64,000 nt of DNA from Flavobacteriaceae bacterium PS02337 (GTDB lineage Bacteria; Bacteroidota; Bacteroidia; Flavobacteriales; Flavobacteriaceae), in contig JASCOE010000004.1 in NCBI GenBank assembly GCA_029959285.1, positions 310,001-374,000 on the forward strand, written 5' to 3'. Shown here piece by piece: positions 39,601 to 48,141 of the stretch (the first letter of the stretch is position 1; each line of letters starts with the position of its first letter). The position numbers were made by a program, and so were the translations under genes. Under the pieces are notes generated by a model. It made no database searches. It was not told the origin of the DNA and worked only from the letters and a program-made list of their open reading frames with translations.

Positions 39601-42072
39601 ATGAAGAAATTTTTCATTTTATCTGCAATAGCAACATTCGCGCTATTTCCTACCAAACAATTTGCTCAGAGTAAAAAGAAAGACCAAAAAGAAGTTCCAA
39701 CAACTCAGCCAGAAAAGAAATCAGAATCTTCGATAAAAGATTACAGCAAAGTAATTACAAAAGATGCCGTTTCAGACGAAGGGCTTTTTACAGTTCATAA
39801 AGTCGATAAAAAATACTATTTCGAAATTCCGAATAAGTATTTAAACAAAGACATGCTTTTGGTAAGCAGATTGTCAAAATTGCCTTCTAATTTGGGAGGC
39901 GGTTATGTAAACGCAGGTTCAGAAACTAACGAACAATTAATTGTTTGGCAACGTTTTCAGGATAAGATTCTCATTAAATCAAAATCGTATAATTCGGTTG
40001 CTAATGATTCTTTACCGATTAGTATTTCGGTGAAAGCCAATAATTATGAACCAACTTTATATGCTTTTGATATTGTTGCTTTTAGTAAAGATTCTGCAAA
40101 CACGGTTATTGATGTTACTAAATTTTACAGTACAGATGTAAAAGCAATCAGCGGAATTTCCGCAGAAATGCGTGACACTTACAAAGTAAAAGGATTAGAC
40201 GATTCGAGAAGTTTTATTAATGCAATGAAAAGTTTTCCGATGAATATCGAAGTGATTCAGGATTTTACATACAATGCATCAAAACCATCAATGTTAGAAG
40301 AATCTGAATCGATAAGCATTCAAATGAATCAATCTATGGTTTTATTGCCAGAAGTGCCAATGAAACCAAGATTAGCTGATCCGCGTGTTGGTTGGTTTAC
40401 GGTTAGTCAATATGATTATGGGAGTAACGAATTGAAATCAGATTTGAAAACGTACATCAGACGCTGGAGATTAGAACCAAAAGATCCAGAAGCATATAAC
40501 AGAGGAGAATTGGTAGAACCAATAAAACCTATTGTTTATTATTTAGATCCAGCAACTCCTGAAAAATTAAAAAAATATATTAAACAAGGAATTGAAGAAT
40601 GGCAGAAACCTTTTGAAACAGCTGGATTTAAGAATGCCATAATTGCAAAAGATGCGCCAACGAAAGAAGAAGATCCAGATTTTAGTCCAGAAGATGTGCG
40701 TTATTCAGTTATTCGATATGTAGCGAGTACAACTCGAAATGCAGTTGGACCAAGTGTTTCAGATCCGAGAACGGGAGAAATTATAGAAAGCGATGTTATT
40801 TGGTATCACAATCATTTGCGTTCTTATAGAAATAGATATTTATTAGAAACTGGAGCAGCAAATCCGTCAGCAAGAACTTTACAAACAAGTGACGAAGAAA
40901 TGGGCGAAATGATGCGAATGGTAATTGCTCATGAAGTAGGGCACGCATTAGGTTTTCCGCATAATATGGGAGCGAGTTGTGCATTTGATGTAGAAAATTA
41001 CCGAAACGGAGCTTTTACACAAGAAAACGGAATTTCAGCCAGTATTATGGATTATGCTCGTTTCAATTATATTGCACAGCCTGGAGATCAAAATATCCGT
41101 TTTATTCGTAAAATGGGCGCTTACGATCATTATGCATTAAATTGGGGATATAGAGTGATTCCGAACGCAAAATCACCAGAAGCAGAAATATCAACTTTAG
41201 ATAAATGGATTCTGGACAAAGCAGGAAATCCGATTTATAAATTTGGAAAACAAAGTAGTGCTTTTGACCCAAGTTCTCAAACAGAAGATGTTGGAAACAA
41301 TTCGATGAAAGCAAGTTCTTACGGACTTAAAAATCTAGAATATGTTGCAGGTCATTTGAGTGAATGGACAAGTACAGCGACTAATAATTATGAAGATTTA
41401 GACGAATTATATAAAGAATTGTTGGATTGCTGGAGTCGTTATGTTGGTCATGTTGTAACCAATGTTGGCGGAATTTATGAAAATACCAAAAAGCCCAATC
41501 AAAAAGGAAGTGTTTACGAAGTTGTTCCGAAAGCAAAACAAATAGAAGCGATGAACTGGCTTCAGAAAAATGCTTTTGAATCTCCAACTTGGATTGTCAA
41601 TACCAAAACATTACAAAATACAGAGTTTGCTGGTTACACAGAAAAGTTTAGAAGTCTGCAAGTTAGACAGCTTTACAGTTTGATGACTTTAGGAAGAGTT
41701 GGAAGATTAATGGATAATGAAATTTTAAGCGGTGATAACTACAAAGCACTAGATTTCTTTAAAGACATTCGAAAAGGAATTTGGAAAGAAACAAGTGCAG
41801 CTGCGAATGTAACAGTTTATAGAAGAAATCTTCAAAGAGCTTATATTGACAGAATGGGCTTTTTAATGACAGAAGAAATTAAGCCGACTGATAGATCTAC
41901 AATTTACTATAATGTATCGCAATCTGATTTGAGGGCTTTGGTAAGAGGAGAATTAAGTGCCTTAAGAAAATCACTTGTTGCAGGAAAAGCTGGAGCAGTA
42001 AATACCGAAACAAAATACCATTATGAAGATTGCATCAAAAGAATTGATTTGATTTTAAATCCGATTAAGTAA
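39601..42072 (+). CDS. Zinc-dependent metalloprotease of the DUF4953/DUF5117 type
   Basis: This 823-residue exported protein has a signal peptide of about 22 residues (FPTKQFAQ) and a Lys-rich linker. An N-terminal region of DUF5118/DUF5117 type follows (FTVHKVDKKYYFEIPNKYL, DMLLVSRLSKLPSNLGGG). The metzincin-like zinc site HEVGHALGFPHNMGAS has H444, E445, H448 and H454, and the segment SIMDYARFNYIAQPGD is the likely Met-turn. This matches the large Bacteroidota zinc protease family. Substrates are not known. It is monocistronic, with a clear promoter and a clear terminator. Confidence 0.92.
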   Translation: MKKFFILSAIATFALFPTKQFAQSKKKDQKEVPTTQPEKKSESSIKDYSKVITKDAVSDEGLFTVHKVDKKYYFEIPNKYLNKDMLLVSRLSKLPSNLGGGYVNAGSETNEQLIVWQRFQDKILIKSKSYNSVANDSLPISISVKANNYEPTLYAFDIVAFSKDSANTVIDVTKFYSTDVKAISGISAEMRDTYKVKGLDDSRSFINAMKSFPMNIEVIQDFTYNASKPSMLEESESISIQMNQSMVLLPEVPMKPRLADPRVGWFTVSQYDYGSNELKSDLKTYIRRWRLEPKDPEAYNRGELVEPIKPIVYYLDPATPEKLKKYIKQGIEEWQKPFETAGFKNAIIAKDAPTKEEDPDFSPEDVRYSVIRYVASTTRNAVGPSVSDPRTGEIIESDVIWYHNHLRSYRNRYLLETGAANPSARTLQTSDEEMGEMMRMVIAHEVGHALGFPHNMGASCAFDVENYRNGAFTQENGISASIMDYARFNYIAQPGDQNIRFIRKMGAYDHYALNWGYRVIPNAKSPEAEISTLDKWILDKAGNPIYKFGKQSSAFDPSSQTEDVGNNSMKASSYGLKNLEYVAGHLSEWTSTATNNYEDLDELYKELLDCWSRYVGHVVTNVGGIYENTKKPNQKGSVYEVVPKAKQIEAMNWLQKNAFESPTWIVNTKTLQNTEFAGYTEKFRSLQVRQLYSLMTLGRVGRLMDNEILSGDNYKALDFFKDIRKGIWKETSAAANVTVYRRNLQRAYIDRMGFLMTEEIKPTDRSTIYYNVSQSDLRALVRGELSALRKSLVAGKAGAVNTETKYHYEDCIKRIDLILNPIK

Positions 42073-42081
42073 TACATAAAA

Positions 42082-42109
42082 AAAAGAGGCTTTTAAGGCC
42101 TCTTTTTTT
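42082..42109 (+). terminator. Terminator between the converging protease and DUF4890 genes
   Basis: The stem AAAGAGGC / GCCTCTTT with a seven-base loop has T and A runs on each side, so it can stop both transcripts. Confidence 0.88.
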
Positions 42110-42119
42110 ATGCATCAAA

Positions 42120-42560
42120 TTAGATTTTATCTTCTCTGCGTTCTTTCATTTTGTCACGCATTTTGTCTTTTTTCTCTTCTTGCAAAGTTTTCCATTTAGT
42201 GTATTGGTCTGCTTTTAAGATCGATTTCATTTTAGCATCGTTTGCAGCAACTTCATCTTCCATTTGTTTTTTGAAAGCAGCTTTTTCTTCAGCAGTTGGT
42301 TTTGTGTTACTGTCTTTTTTGTCTTTTCTAGCTTCTCTAAATTTTTCAGCTTTAGCACTTCTGTCAGCTAAAAGTTGTTTTACTTGCGCTTGTTGATTAG
42401 CATCTAAACTTAATTCAGTTGTTAACTTTTTAAGTTGTTTTTCATTACGTTGTTCAGGAGTCATTCTTTCTTTTGGCTCGCGTGATGGTTTTTGATCTGC
42501 GTCTTGTGCAAAACTTGCTACTCCAACGAATAACAAAGCTGCGATAAATAATTTTTTCAT
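42120..42560 (-). CDS. DUF4890-type small exported protein (Spy/LTXXQ-like)
   Basis: This 146-residue protein has a signal peptide (about 1-19, ending VASFAQ). The remainder is almost all charged helix: ERMTPEQRNEKQLKKLTTEL, LDANQQAQVKQLLADRSAK, KKQMEDEVAANDAKMKSIL and a basic tail. The LDANQQAQVKQLL pattern recalls the LTxxQ motif of CpxP/Spy proteins, so a periplasmic chaperone or stress sensor role is plausible. It is a single gene, convergent with the metalloprotease. Confidence 0.75.
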   Translation of the reverse strand: MKKLFIAALLFVGVASFAQDADQKPSREPKERMTPEQRNEKQLKKLTTELSLDANQQAQVKQLLADRSAKAEKFREARKDKKDSNTKPTAEEKAAFKKQMEDEVAANDAKMKSILKADQYTKWKTLQEEKKDKMRDKMKERREDKI

Positions 42561-42719
42561 GTTAAGTTTTTTTAATTGTTATATCAATTAGACTTTTTGA
42601 AATTAAATAGGTTTAATTCGATTGTGAGAATTATAGTTTATTTAACAAAACGAAAATCAGTTGATTAAAATTGTTTAACTTAGTGAAACCCTATGAAAAT
42701 GCACTTAATAAGATGAATT

Positions 42720-43739
42720 ATGAGTTTAAATACTAGCAAAAATAAAATCGCCTTTTTTTCTACACAGCCTTACGATAAAGCGTTTTTCAATAAATACAAT
42801 GCCGATTTTGGGTTTGAATTAGATTTTTTCGAAACACAATTAAATCCGCAAACAGTTATTTTAATTGAAAAAGCTGAAATTGTCTGTGTTTTTGTCAATG
42901 ATATTGTCAATGAAAATGTAATCAAACAATTGGCAGAAAAAAAAGTAAAAATTATTGCCTTGCGCTGTGCCGGTTTTAATAACGTCGATTTAGAAGCTGC
43001 GAAAAGGTATAATATAAAAGTCTGCCGTGTTCCAGCATATTCTCCGCAAGCAGTTGCAGAACATGCCATGGCGATGATTTTAACTTTAAATAGAAAAACA
43101 CATAAAGCTTACAACAGAGTTCGCGAACAAAATTTCTCTCTAAACGGATTATTAGGTTTTGATTTATTCGAAAAAACTATCGGAATTATTGGAACTGGAA
43201 ATATCGGAAAAGCCTTTTCTAAAATTGCATTAGGTTTTGGCTGTAAAGTTTTGGCGTATGATATTGTTGAAAGCGAAGAAATGATAAAAGATGGCGTTTC
43301 TTTTGTTGGTTTAGAAGAGATATTTAAATCGAGTGACATTATTTCATTGCATTGTCCGCTCAACGATCAGACGAAACATATAATCAATAAAACTTCACTT
43401 TCTTTTATGAAAGAAAACGTTATGATTATCAACACCAGTCGTGGCGGATTAATTGAAACTTCATCGGTTATTGAAGGTTTAAAAGAAGGTAAAATTGGTT
43501 ATTTAGGAATTGACGTTTACGAACAGGAAGAAAAACTCTTCTTTAGAGATTTATCGGCAGATATTATTCAAGACGATGCTATCCAGCGTTTAATGAGTTT
43601 TCCAAATGTTTTGGTAACGGCGCATCAAGCGTTTTTTACGAATGAAGCATTAACACAAATTGCTTTAGTAACTTTTACCAATATAAAATCATTGTTGGCA
43701 AAAAATGATATTGAAAATAAAGCCGCTTTGTTAGTATAA
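42720..43739 (+). CDS. ldhA: 2-hydroxyacid dehydrogenase, D-lactate dehydrogenase type
   Basis: This 339-residue enzyme has the Rossmann motif IGIIGTGNIGKAFSKIAL. Catalytic residues are Arg in NTSRGGLIET, Glu in DVYEQEEKLFF and His in TAHQAFFTNEA. The sequence VYEQEEKLFFRDLS is characteristic of fermentative D-lactate dehydrogenases, which reduce pyruvate to D-lactate with NADH. The length is as expected. It is followed after 15 bases by a lipoprotein gene. The other dehydrogenase in the window (34409-35383) is of the glyoxylate reductase type. Confidence 0.88.
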   Translation: MSLNTSKNKIAFFSTQPYDKAFFNKYNADFGFELDFFETQLNPQTVILIEKAEIVCVFVNDIVNENVIKQLAEKKVKIIALRCAGFNNVDLEAAKRYNIKVCRVPAYSPQAVAEHAMAMILTLNRKTHKAYNRVREQNFSLNGLLGFDLFEKTIGIIGTGNIGKAFSKIALGFGCKVLAYDIVESEEMIKDGVSFVGLEEIFKSSDIISLHCPLNDQTKHIINKTSLSFMKENVMIINTSRGGLIETSSVIEGLKEGKIGYLGIDVYEQEEKLFFRDLSADIIQDDAIQRLMSFPNVLVTAHQAFFTNEALTQIALVTFTNIKSLLAKNDIENKAALLV

Positions 43740-43754
43740 TTTAAATATCAGATT

Positions 43755-44345
43755 ATGAAAAATAAAATTTTAATTCTAATCGGAATTCTGACATTAAGTT
43801 CTTGTCAAAATAAAGACAATTCAAAAAATATTGTAAAAACGATTGTTCAAGATACCTTATCAAAAACAATAGGAGGAACGGCAGATCTGAGCGATGCAAC
43901 GCCAAGAGATGACAAAGCGGTTGAACTAATCAGGAAACAATTGAATGTCTTATTAAAAAGTGATTTGCCTGCATTGACAAAAGACGATCGCTATTTTTAT
44001 TATGAAGAATTTGATTTAAACAACGATAAGAAAAACGAATATTTTGTTGGCTTTTCCAACTCTTATTTTTGTGGAAGCGGAGGCTGTTCGGGTTATATTT
44101 TAAATAATGATGGAAGTGTAATCAATAAATTCACTGTAACCGATTTTCCGATTTCTGTAACAACTTCATCAACTGAAAAGTTTTATGATTTGATATTTGA
44201 AAGCGGAGGAAAATTTCATCTTTTAAAAATGAAAAGTGGAAAATATCCTTCAAATCCTTCTGTTCAAGAAATTGTAAAAGTTCAAAAAGAAAGTACAAAG
44301 GTTTTGGATATTAATTCTAAGAAATTGGAGAAATATTCGTTTTAA
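43755..44345 (+). CDS. Lipoprotein with a DxNxD calcium-like loop
   Basis: This 196-residue lipoprotein has its signal ending at C17 (TLSSCQNKD). The mature part has EEFDLNNDKKNEYFVGF, a loop of the D-x-N-x-D kind (D87, N89, D91), a disulfide-capable CGSGGC (C106, C111) and GYILNNDGSVINKF. This resembles single-repeat FG-GAP/VCBS-like domains of exported proteins. No named family is recognised. It lies 15 bases after the ldhA gene and is probably cotranscribed, without an obvious functional link. Confidence 0.72.
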   Translation: MKNKILILIGILTLSSCQNKDNSKNIVKTIVQDTLSKTIGGTADLSDATPRDDKAVELIRKQLNVLLKSDLPALTKDDRYFYYEEFDLNNDKKNEYFVGFSNSYFCGSGGCSGYILNNDGSVINKFTVTDFPISVTTSSTEKFYDLIFESGGKFHLLKMKSGKYPSNPSVQEIVKVQKESTKVLDINSKKLEKYSF

Positions 44346-44377
44346 ATTCCAAATTTAATGTAAACACAATTTTATTT

Positions 44378-44478
44378 AAACTGGACTGAAGTCCAGCTCT
44401 ACAATATGATTTGTTCCTTCGGAACTAGAAAAGAGCTTTAGCTCGATTTATATTGTAGGGCTGGACTTCAGTCCAGTT
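44378..44478. repeat. Composite palindromic element, copy B
   Basis: Outer arms of 29 bases are complementary at about 27 positions, each holding GGACTGAAGTCC. The inner hairpins are GTTCCTTCGGAAC, the exact reverse complement of a copy A hairpin, and GAGCTTTAGCTC. Thus B is in inverted orientation relative to A (8265-8367). Confidence 0.8.
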
Positions 44479-44497
44479 GACATATAAATTGTAAATA

Positions 44498-44530
44498 AAA
44501 ACCCGACAGGTTTTTAAACCTGTCGGGTTT
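44498..44530. repeat. CCCGACAG hairpin, copy 3
   Basis: The inverted repeat AAACCCGACAGG / CCTGTCGGGTTT lies 20 bases from composite element B and 49 bases from the lysS stop. It can end transcripts from both sides. It matches 8208-8239 and 8380-8413. Confidence 0.78.
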
Positions 44531-44578
44531 GAAATATTATAAAATCCAGCTTGAAATTTGGAATTTCAATTTAAAAAT

Positions 44579-46282
44579 TTACCCCACCAATTCCACAAAT
44601 TTAAACTCGCCGTCAACGACAACTTTAGTTAAACCATGTTTAGATAAGTTTTTCATAGATGCATCCCATTTTTTACCGCTTAGGTTAGCCGTAACTTTTA
44701 GTTGCCCTAATTCCATTTTATTTTCATTTCCTTTTAATAAAGTAATGATTATTTTTTCTTCGTCAGACAATTCAATCTGAGCTAGTTTTTTCTCAGGACG
44801 CATTTGCGGGAACAATAAAACTTCCTGAATAGAAGCATTGTTTGTTAAATACATAATCAAACGATCCATTCCAATTCCCATTCCAGAAGTTGGAGGCATA
44901 CCGTATTCAAGCGCTCTTAAGAAATCTTCGTCGATAATTCCGTTTGCTTCATCATCACCTTTTGCTGCCAAACGCATTTGATCTTCAAAACGCTCTCTTT
45001 GATCAATTGGATCATTTAATTCAGAATATGCATTTGCGATTTCTTTTCCACAAACCATCAATTCAAAACGCTCTGTCAATTCTGGATTGTCACGGTGCTC
45101 TTTACAAAGCGGAGACATTTCTTTTGGATAATCTGTAATGAAAGTTGGCTGAATATAATTTCCTTCGCATTTCGCTCCAAAAATCTCATCAATTAATTTT
45201 CCTTTACCCATTGTTTTGTCCACTTCAATTCCCATTCCTCTTGCAGCTTCAAACAATTCTTCTTCTGTTTTTCCAGAAATATCAAAACCAGTAAAATGTT
45301 TAATAGAATCTGTCATTGTAACACGTGCATAAGGCGCTTTAAAGTCGATTTGATGTTCACCAAAAGTCACTTCACTAGTTCCATTTACAGCAATTGCACA
45401 ATGCTCAAGTAAACCTTCAGCAAATTCCATCATCCAGTTGTAGTCTTTGTAGGCTACATATATTTCCATTGCAGTAAATTCAGGATTATGCGTTCTGTCC
45501 ATACCTTCGTTACGGAAGTTTCTAGAAAACTCATAAACACCTTCAAATCCACCAACAATTAATCTTTTTAAGTATAACTCATTCGCAATACGCATATAAA
45601 GCGGAATATCAAGCGAATTATGATGTGTAATAAAAGGTCTTGCCGAAGCTCCACCAGGAATTGATTGTAAAACTGGAGTGTCAACTTCCAAATATCCAGC
45701 ATCGTTAAAATAACCACGCATCGCAGTAAATAACTTTGTTCGTTTGATGAAAGTTTCTTTAACGTGTTGATTCACCGTTAAATCTACATAACGCATTCTA
45801 TAACGTAATTCAGCATCGTTAAATGCATCGTGAACATTTCCTTCTTCGTCAACTTTTGGTAACGGAAGCGGACGTAACGTTTTACTCAAGAAAGTAAATC
45901 CACTTACGCGAATACATTTTGCACCAACTTGAGTCGTAAACAATTCACCTTCAATACCAATAAAATCTCCTAAATCGGTTAATTTTTTAAATACTTGGTT
46001 GTATAACGTTTTATCGTCACCTTCACACAAAACATCGCGATTTACGTACAATTGAATACGTCCTTCGCTGTCTTGTAGTTCAGCAAAACAAGCTTTACCT
46101 TGATCACGAACACTCATCAAACGTCCTGCAACGATAACCTTCTTACCTTCCTCAAAAGTTTCCTTTATCTGCTTCGAAGTATGATTTACAGGAAAAAGAT
46201 TTGCTGGATAAGGATTGATTCCCAGATTGCGTAAGTTTTGAAGTTTTTCTCTTCTGATGATTTCTTGTTCTGATAATGCCAT
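44579..46282 (-). CDS. lysS: Lysyl-tRNA synthetase, class II, with C-terminal extension
   Basis: This 567-residue enzyme charges tRNA(Lys). The OB-fold anticodon-binding domain is at the N-terminus (RREKLQNLRNLGINPYPANL, VIVAGRLMSVRDQGKACF, LYVNRDVL). The class II core has FIKRTKLFTAMRGYFND, RNFRNEGMDRTHNPEFT and GMGIGMDRLIMYL. After residue about 500, a tail of about 65 residues (LSDEEKIIITLLKGNENKM, LTKVVVDGEFKFVELVG) resembles a winged helix and is absent from E. coli LysS. A TATCTTTG -7 box is at 46306-46313. The gene is divergent from a lipoprotein pair and lipB. Confidence 0.96.
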   Translation of the reverse strand: MALSEQEIIRREKLQNLRNLGINPYPANLFPVNHTSKQIKETFEEGKKVIVAGRLMSVRDQGKACFAELQDSEGRIQLYVNRDVLCEGDDKTLYNQVFKKLTDLGDFIGIEGELFTTQVGAKCIRVSGFTFLSKTLRPLPLPKVDEEGNVHDAFNDAELRYRMRYVDLTVNQHVKETFIKRTKLFTAMRGYFNDAGYLEVDTPVLQSIPGGASARPFITHHNSLDIPLYMRIANELYLKRLIVGGFEGVYEFSRNFRNEGMDRTHNPEFTAMEIYVAYKDYNWMMEFAEGLLEHCAIAVNGTSEVTFGEHQIDFKAPYARVTMTDSIKHFTGFDISGKTEEELFEAARGMGIEVDKTMGKGKLIDEIFGAKCEGNYIQPTFITDYPKEMSPLCKEHRDNPELTERFELMVCGKEIANAYSELNDPIDQRERFEDQMRLAAKGDDEANGIIDEDFLRALEYGMPPTSGMGIGMDRLIMYLTNNASIQEVLLFPQMRPEKKLAQIELSDEEKIIITLLKGNENKMELGQLKVTANLSGKKWDASMKNLSKHGLTKVVVDGEFKFVELVG

Positions 46283-46305
46283 TTTGTGCTCTTTTTTTAA
46301 GTGTG

Positions 46306-46313
46306 CAAAGATA
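46306..46313 (-). promoter_or_regulatory. -7 box of lysS
   Basis: TATCTTTG on the minus strand lies 23 bases before the ATG. A TTG lies only 12 bases upstream of it, which is too close for a standard -33 box. Confidence 0.5.
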
Positions 46314-46390
46314 AAGAAAAGAATGCAAATTTTAGAATGCAGATTTTAGATTTTTTGAAGCATTAATTTATTGGATTTCAATCACCTTTT

Positions 46391-46470
46391 GTCCCGCTAT
46401 CCGTTTCAATCTTTTATGCCGAACACCGGCATAAAAGGATTTCCACTTCTATCGGGGCTAGATTAGACCA
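46391..46470. repeat. CCCGCTATCCG ... ATCGGGGCTA palindromic element
   Basis: A central perfect hairpin TTTTATGCCG / CGGCATAAAA is enclosed by outer words GTCCCGCTATCCG and CTATCGGGGCTAG. The word GGATTTCCACT follows the hairpin. It lies between lysS and the lipoprotein pair and has no coding capacity. Confidence 0.7.
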
Positions 46471-46524
46471 TTTTGTTTTTATTACACCTTTATATTGTAA
46501 GAAATTAAATAAAAAAACTGATTA

Positions 46525-46553
46525 TCTTAGCAACTCAGAACCTCAGAACATTT
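46525..46553 (+). repeat. CTTAGCAACTCAGAACCTCAG word repeat
   Basis: The word run ends eight bases before the lipoprotein ATG at 46562. It belongs to the word family of 8571-8609 and 47311-47350. Confidence 0.45.
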
Positions 46554-46561
46554 CCATAAAA

Positions 46562-47287
46562 ATGAAATACCTATCAAGTTTATTAATTCTAATTTTATTT
46601 GCAAGCTGTCAAATTACCGAAACTATTACCATCAATTCAGATGGAAGCGGCGATATAAAAGTCGAACAAATTAGAGACGAAAACAGTTATATGCAATTGG
46701 CTGGCGAAGAGTATTCTAAAGAAAACATTTTTGAAGATACGACTTATGTTTTCAAAGAATATATCAACAAATACCAAGAAAATTTCTCAAAATATACACC
46801 ACAAGAACAACAGTTATTTAGAAAATATGAAAATGTAAAAGTGCATCTTAAAAAAAGTTCTTTTGAGAAAGAATACAAAAATGAGTTTTCGCTTCACTTT
46901 AATAAAGTTTCTGAAATTCCAGATTTGTTTAAAACAGAAAATTATGCTTCAGATATTCAGCATAATTATGCTTTGACCGCTGAAAATCATTATTATAAAA
47001 TAGAATATGATTTTGATGGAAAAACTTTCAAGCGTTCCGTTTCCATTACCAATTCAACTGAATTAGAAAAAGCAAAAGGAGAGTCGGAGAAATTCTTAAC
47101 TAAATACGGTTCTTCAAAATTGACGCAATCCTATGTTTTAAAATATAATTTTCCAAAAAAGATAAAATCAGTTTCCAATTCAAAAGCAGTTATTGGTTCA
47201 GATAAAATGTCTTTAACCTTAGAATTTCTACTTTCCGATTTTTCAAAAAATCCTGAAAGTACTAATCTAGAAGTAGTTTTAGAATAG
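46562..47287 (+). CDS. Lipoprotein, tandem paralogue 1
   Basis: This 241-residue lipoprotein has its signal ending at C16 (LFASCQITE). The mature N-terminus ITETITINSDGSGDIKVE and the C-terminal block LKYNFPKKIKSVSNSKAVIG are shared with the next gene. The middle is helical and charged. No enzyme motif or named family is recognised. The start is followed by the standard lipoprotein charge pattern. It lies 96 bases before its paralogue; the pair leads into lipB. A shared role with lipoylation is not implied by the sequence. Confidence 0.75.
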   Translation: MKYLSSLLILILFASCQITETITINSDGSGDIKVEQIRDENSYMQLAGEEYSKENIFEDTTYVFKEYINKYQENFSKYTPQEQQLFRKYENVKVHLKKSSFEKEYKNEFSLHFNKVSEIPDLFKTENYASDIQHNYALTAENHYYKIEYDFDGKTFKRSVSITNSTELEKAKGESEKFLTKYGSSKLTQSYVLKYNFPKKIKSVSNSKAVIGSDKMSLTLEFLLSDFSKNPESTNLEVVLE

Positions 47288-47357
47288 TAAAAAAGTTACT
47301 TGTATTTAAAAACTTAGCAACTTAGAATCTCGAAATCTTAGAACCTAAAAAACTTCG

Positions 47358-47365
47358 TATCTTTG
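47358..47365 (+). promoter_or_regulatory. -7 box of the second lipoprotein gene
   Basis: TATCTTTG matches TAnnTTTG and ends 18 bases before the ATG at 47384. It overlaps the in-frame TTG at 47363, so that codon cannot be the start. Confidence 0.55.
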
Positions 47366-47383
47366 ATAAAAAATTGTACCACG

Positions 47384-48136
47384 ATGAAATTATACAAATT
47401 ACTTAGTTTTTGTTTTTTATTGGCAACGCTAACAAGTTGCACGTTCACCGAAAATATTTATATCAACGATAACGGAACTGGAAAATTTTCTGTAGACATG
47501 GACGGTTCTTCTCTAATGGAAATGGCTGGAGATCAAATTGCTGGTCAAATGGGAGAAGATGCAAAAAAAGATATTGATTCGACTTTTACATTCAAACAAT
47601 TATTTGAACAGAAAAAAGATAGTATCGCAAAATTGTCTCCAGAAACGCAAAAAGAACTTAAAAAACTAGAAAATTTTGTCGTTACAACAAAAATGAGTTC
47701 GGCTAAAAAACAGTTTTTAATGACTTTAGGAACCGATTTTAAAAATGTAAACGAACTTCAAGATATTCTTCAAACCTTAAGCACATTTCAAAAATTGGAA
47801 GGCGGCCCTAGCGCAAGTCCGCTTGGAAGTGGTTTTGGAGATAACAACAGTAAATTAAGTTATACTTACGACGGAAAGAAATTTACAAGAAAAGCCGTAA
47901 TCGATCAGCAAAAACTGGCAGCAAAACCAAAAGATTCTGCTGGAGATATGTCTAAAATGATGTTTGCGTCTTCTAATTATATTGTAAAATATCACTTTCC
48001 AAAAAAGATAAAGAAAGTCTCTAATCCAAATGCTTTGTTTAGCGACGATCGAAAATCACTTACAATTCAATACTCTTTTACGGATTATATGGAGAATCCC
48101 GACAAACTTAACTTTGATGTTGAGTTTGAAAAATAA
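47384..48136 (+). CDS. Lipoprotein, tandem paralogue 2
   Basis: The start is placed at the ATG at 47384 (MKLYKLLSFCFLLATLTSC) because an earlier TTG at 47363 sits inside the -7 box. The 250-residue lipoprotein has its lipid cysteine at C19. It repeats the pattern of its upstream neighbour: ENIYINDNGTGKFSVDMDG at the start and VKYHFPKKIKKVSNPNALF near the end, with a region of polar helices between. The two are a tandem duplication. It is five bases from lipB, so that gene is probably cotranscribed. No function is known. Confidence 0.78.
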   Translation: MKLYKLLSFCFLLATLTSCTFTENIYINDNGTGKFSVDMDGSSLMEMAGDQIAGQMGEDAKKDIDSTFTFKQLFEQKKDSIAKLSPETQKELKKLENFVVTTKMSSAKKQFLMTLGTDFKNVNELQDILQTLSTFQKLEGGPSASPLGSGFGDNNSKLSYTYDGKKFTRKAVIDQQKLAAKPKDSAGDMSKMMFASSNYIVKYHFPKKIKKVSNPNALFSDDRKSLTIQYSFTDYMENPDKLNFDVEFEK

Positions 48137-48141
48137 TTAAA

